Part shown: one piece after another, positions 63,894 through 64,000 of the stretch
Numbering within the stretch: the first letter of the stretch is position 1
Layout: each line of letters begins with the position of its first letter
NCBI GenBank assembly: GCA_963709525.1
Contig: CAVPXB010000009.1
Span: 496,001 to 560,000 of the forward strand
Direction of reading: 5' to 3'
DNA length: 64,000 bases
Source of the DNA: CAIWHR01 sp963709525
GTDB taxonomy: Bacteria > Pseudomonadota > Gammaproteobacteria > Burkholderiales > Casimicrobiaceae
Position numbers and translations under genes: made by a program
Notes under the pieces: generated by a model
What the model was told of the DNA's origin: nothing
The model's input: only the letters and a program-made list of their open reading frames with translations
Databases searched by the model: none

Positions 63894-64000
63894 TCAGGCT
63901 TCGATGCGCGCGCCGGTCTCGGGGTCGAAGTAGTGGCGGTTTGCCGGGTCGAAACGTAGCGGCAGCTTGCCTTCGGCGACGTGGGTGGCGGCAGGCAGGC
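63894..64000 (-). CDS. ABC transporter ATP-binding protein, UgpC/MalK type, C-terminal end
   Basis: Only the last 34 residues are in the window: LPAATHVAEGKLPLRFDPAN then RHYFDPETGARIEA and the stop at 63894-63896. The LRFDPANRHYFDPETG pattern is the C-terminal beta-rich (TOBE-like) ending of UgpC/MalK ATPases, which energise sugar or sn-glycerol-3-phosphate import. The gene continues beyond the right edge. Confidence 0.7.
   Translation of the reverse strand, partial: LPAATHVAEGKLPLRFDPANRHYFDPETGARIEA

Overview
The window looks like a high-GC betaproteobacterial chromosome, probably Burkholderiales or Rhodocyclales related. The evidence is a Bug/TctC-family receptor, RpoD with a long Lys/Ala/Pro-rich N-terminal extension, the rpsU-yqeY-dnaG-rpoD operon with tsaD, plsY and folB beside it, an 85-residue IF-1 paired with a cold-shock gene, PEP-CTERM proteins, and widespread betaproteobacterial-style extragenic palindromes. 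Species cannot be named from the sequence alone.

Layout. 1-3.7 kb: end of an NHL-repeat protein, a 12-haem and a 9-haem secreted cytochrome c, and an exported OB-fold protein, probably an extracytoplasmic electron-transfer cluster. 4-6.7 kb: hemN behind a textbook FNR-type promoter, a csp-infA cold-shock pair, and a YefM-YoeB toxin-antitoxin pair. 6.7-14.4 kb: the most distinctive block. A CRP-like regulator (RExxxR recognition helix) coupled to a hemerythrin lies divergent from a five-gene operon, DUF2892 - RND adaptor - sulfide:quinone oxidoreductase - RND pump - DUF2892; a perfect TGTGA-N6-TCACA palindrome sits between them. 14.5-18.8 kb: upp, a methyltransferase, a bacteriohemerythrin, a LysR regulator and a GNAT enzyme. 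19.1-28.4 kb: a surface-protein region with a giant repetitive adhesin ending in a peptidase-S74-type chaperone, an acyl-CoA dehydrogenase, an adhesin-E-like protein, and duplicated, truncated PEP-CTERM gene ends next to a CAU tRNA. 28.9-42.8 kb: housekeeping genes (Pat-type acetyltransferase, rpoD, dnaG, yqeY, rpsU, tsaD, plsY, folB, ybaK, a methyltransferase, xerD, ogt). 42.8-59.2 kb: transport and amino-acid metabolism (TRAP system divergent from a fused 5-oxoprolinase, glutathione peroxidase followed by two tandem peptide-binding proteins, an MFS exporter, a HExxH lipoprotein, a class III aminotransferase with RidA, DUF423, a Bug receptor). 59.4-63.7 kb: a second RND adaptor-pump pair. The right edge cuts the end of a sugar/glycerol-phosphate-type ABC ATPase on the minus strand.

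Two features affect every reading of the window. First, many genes, including essential rpoD, carry single-base frameshifts, several of them one G or C short in a run; this points to indel errors in the assembly more than to gene decay, so the broken genes are probably intact in the cell. Second, two families of extragenic palindromic repeats sit between transcription units, some with local tandem expansion, and one 168-bp element with perfect 23-bp terminal inverted repeats lies between the MFS and lipoprotein genes.
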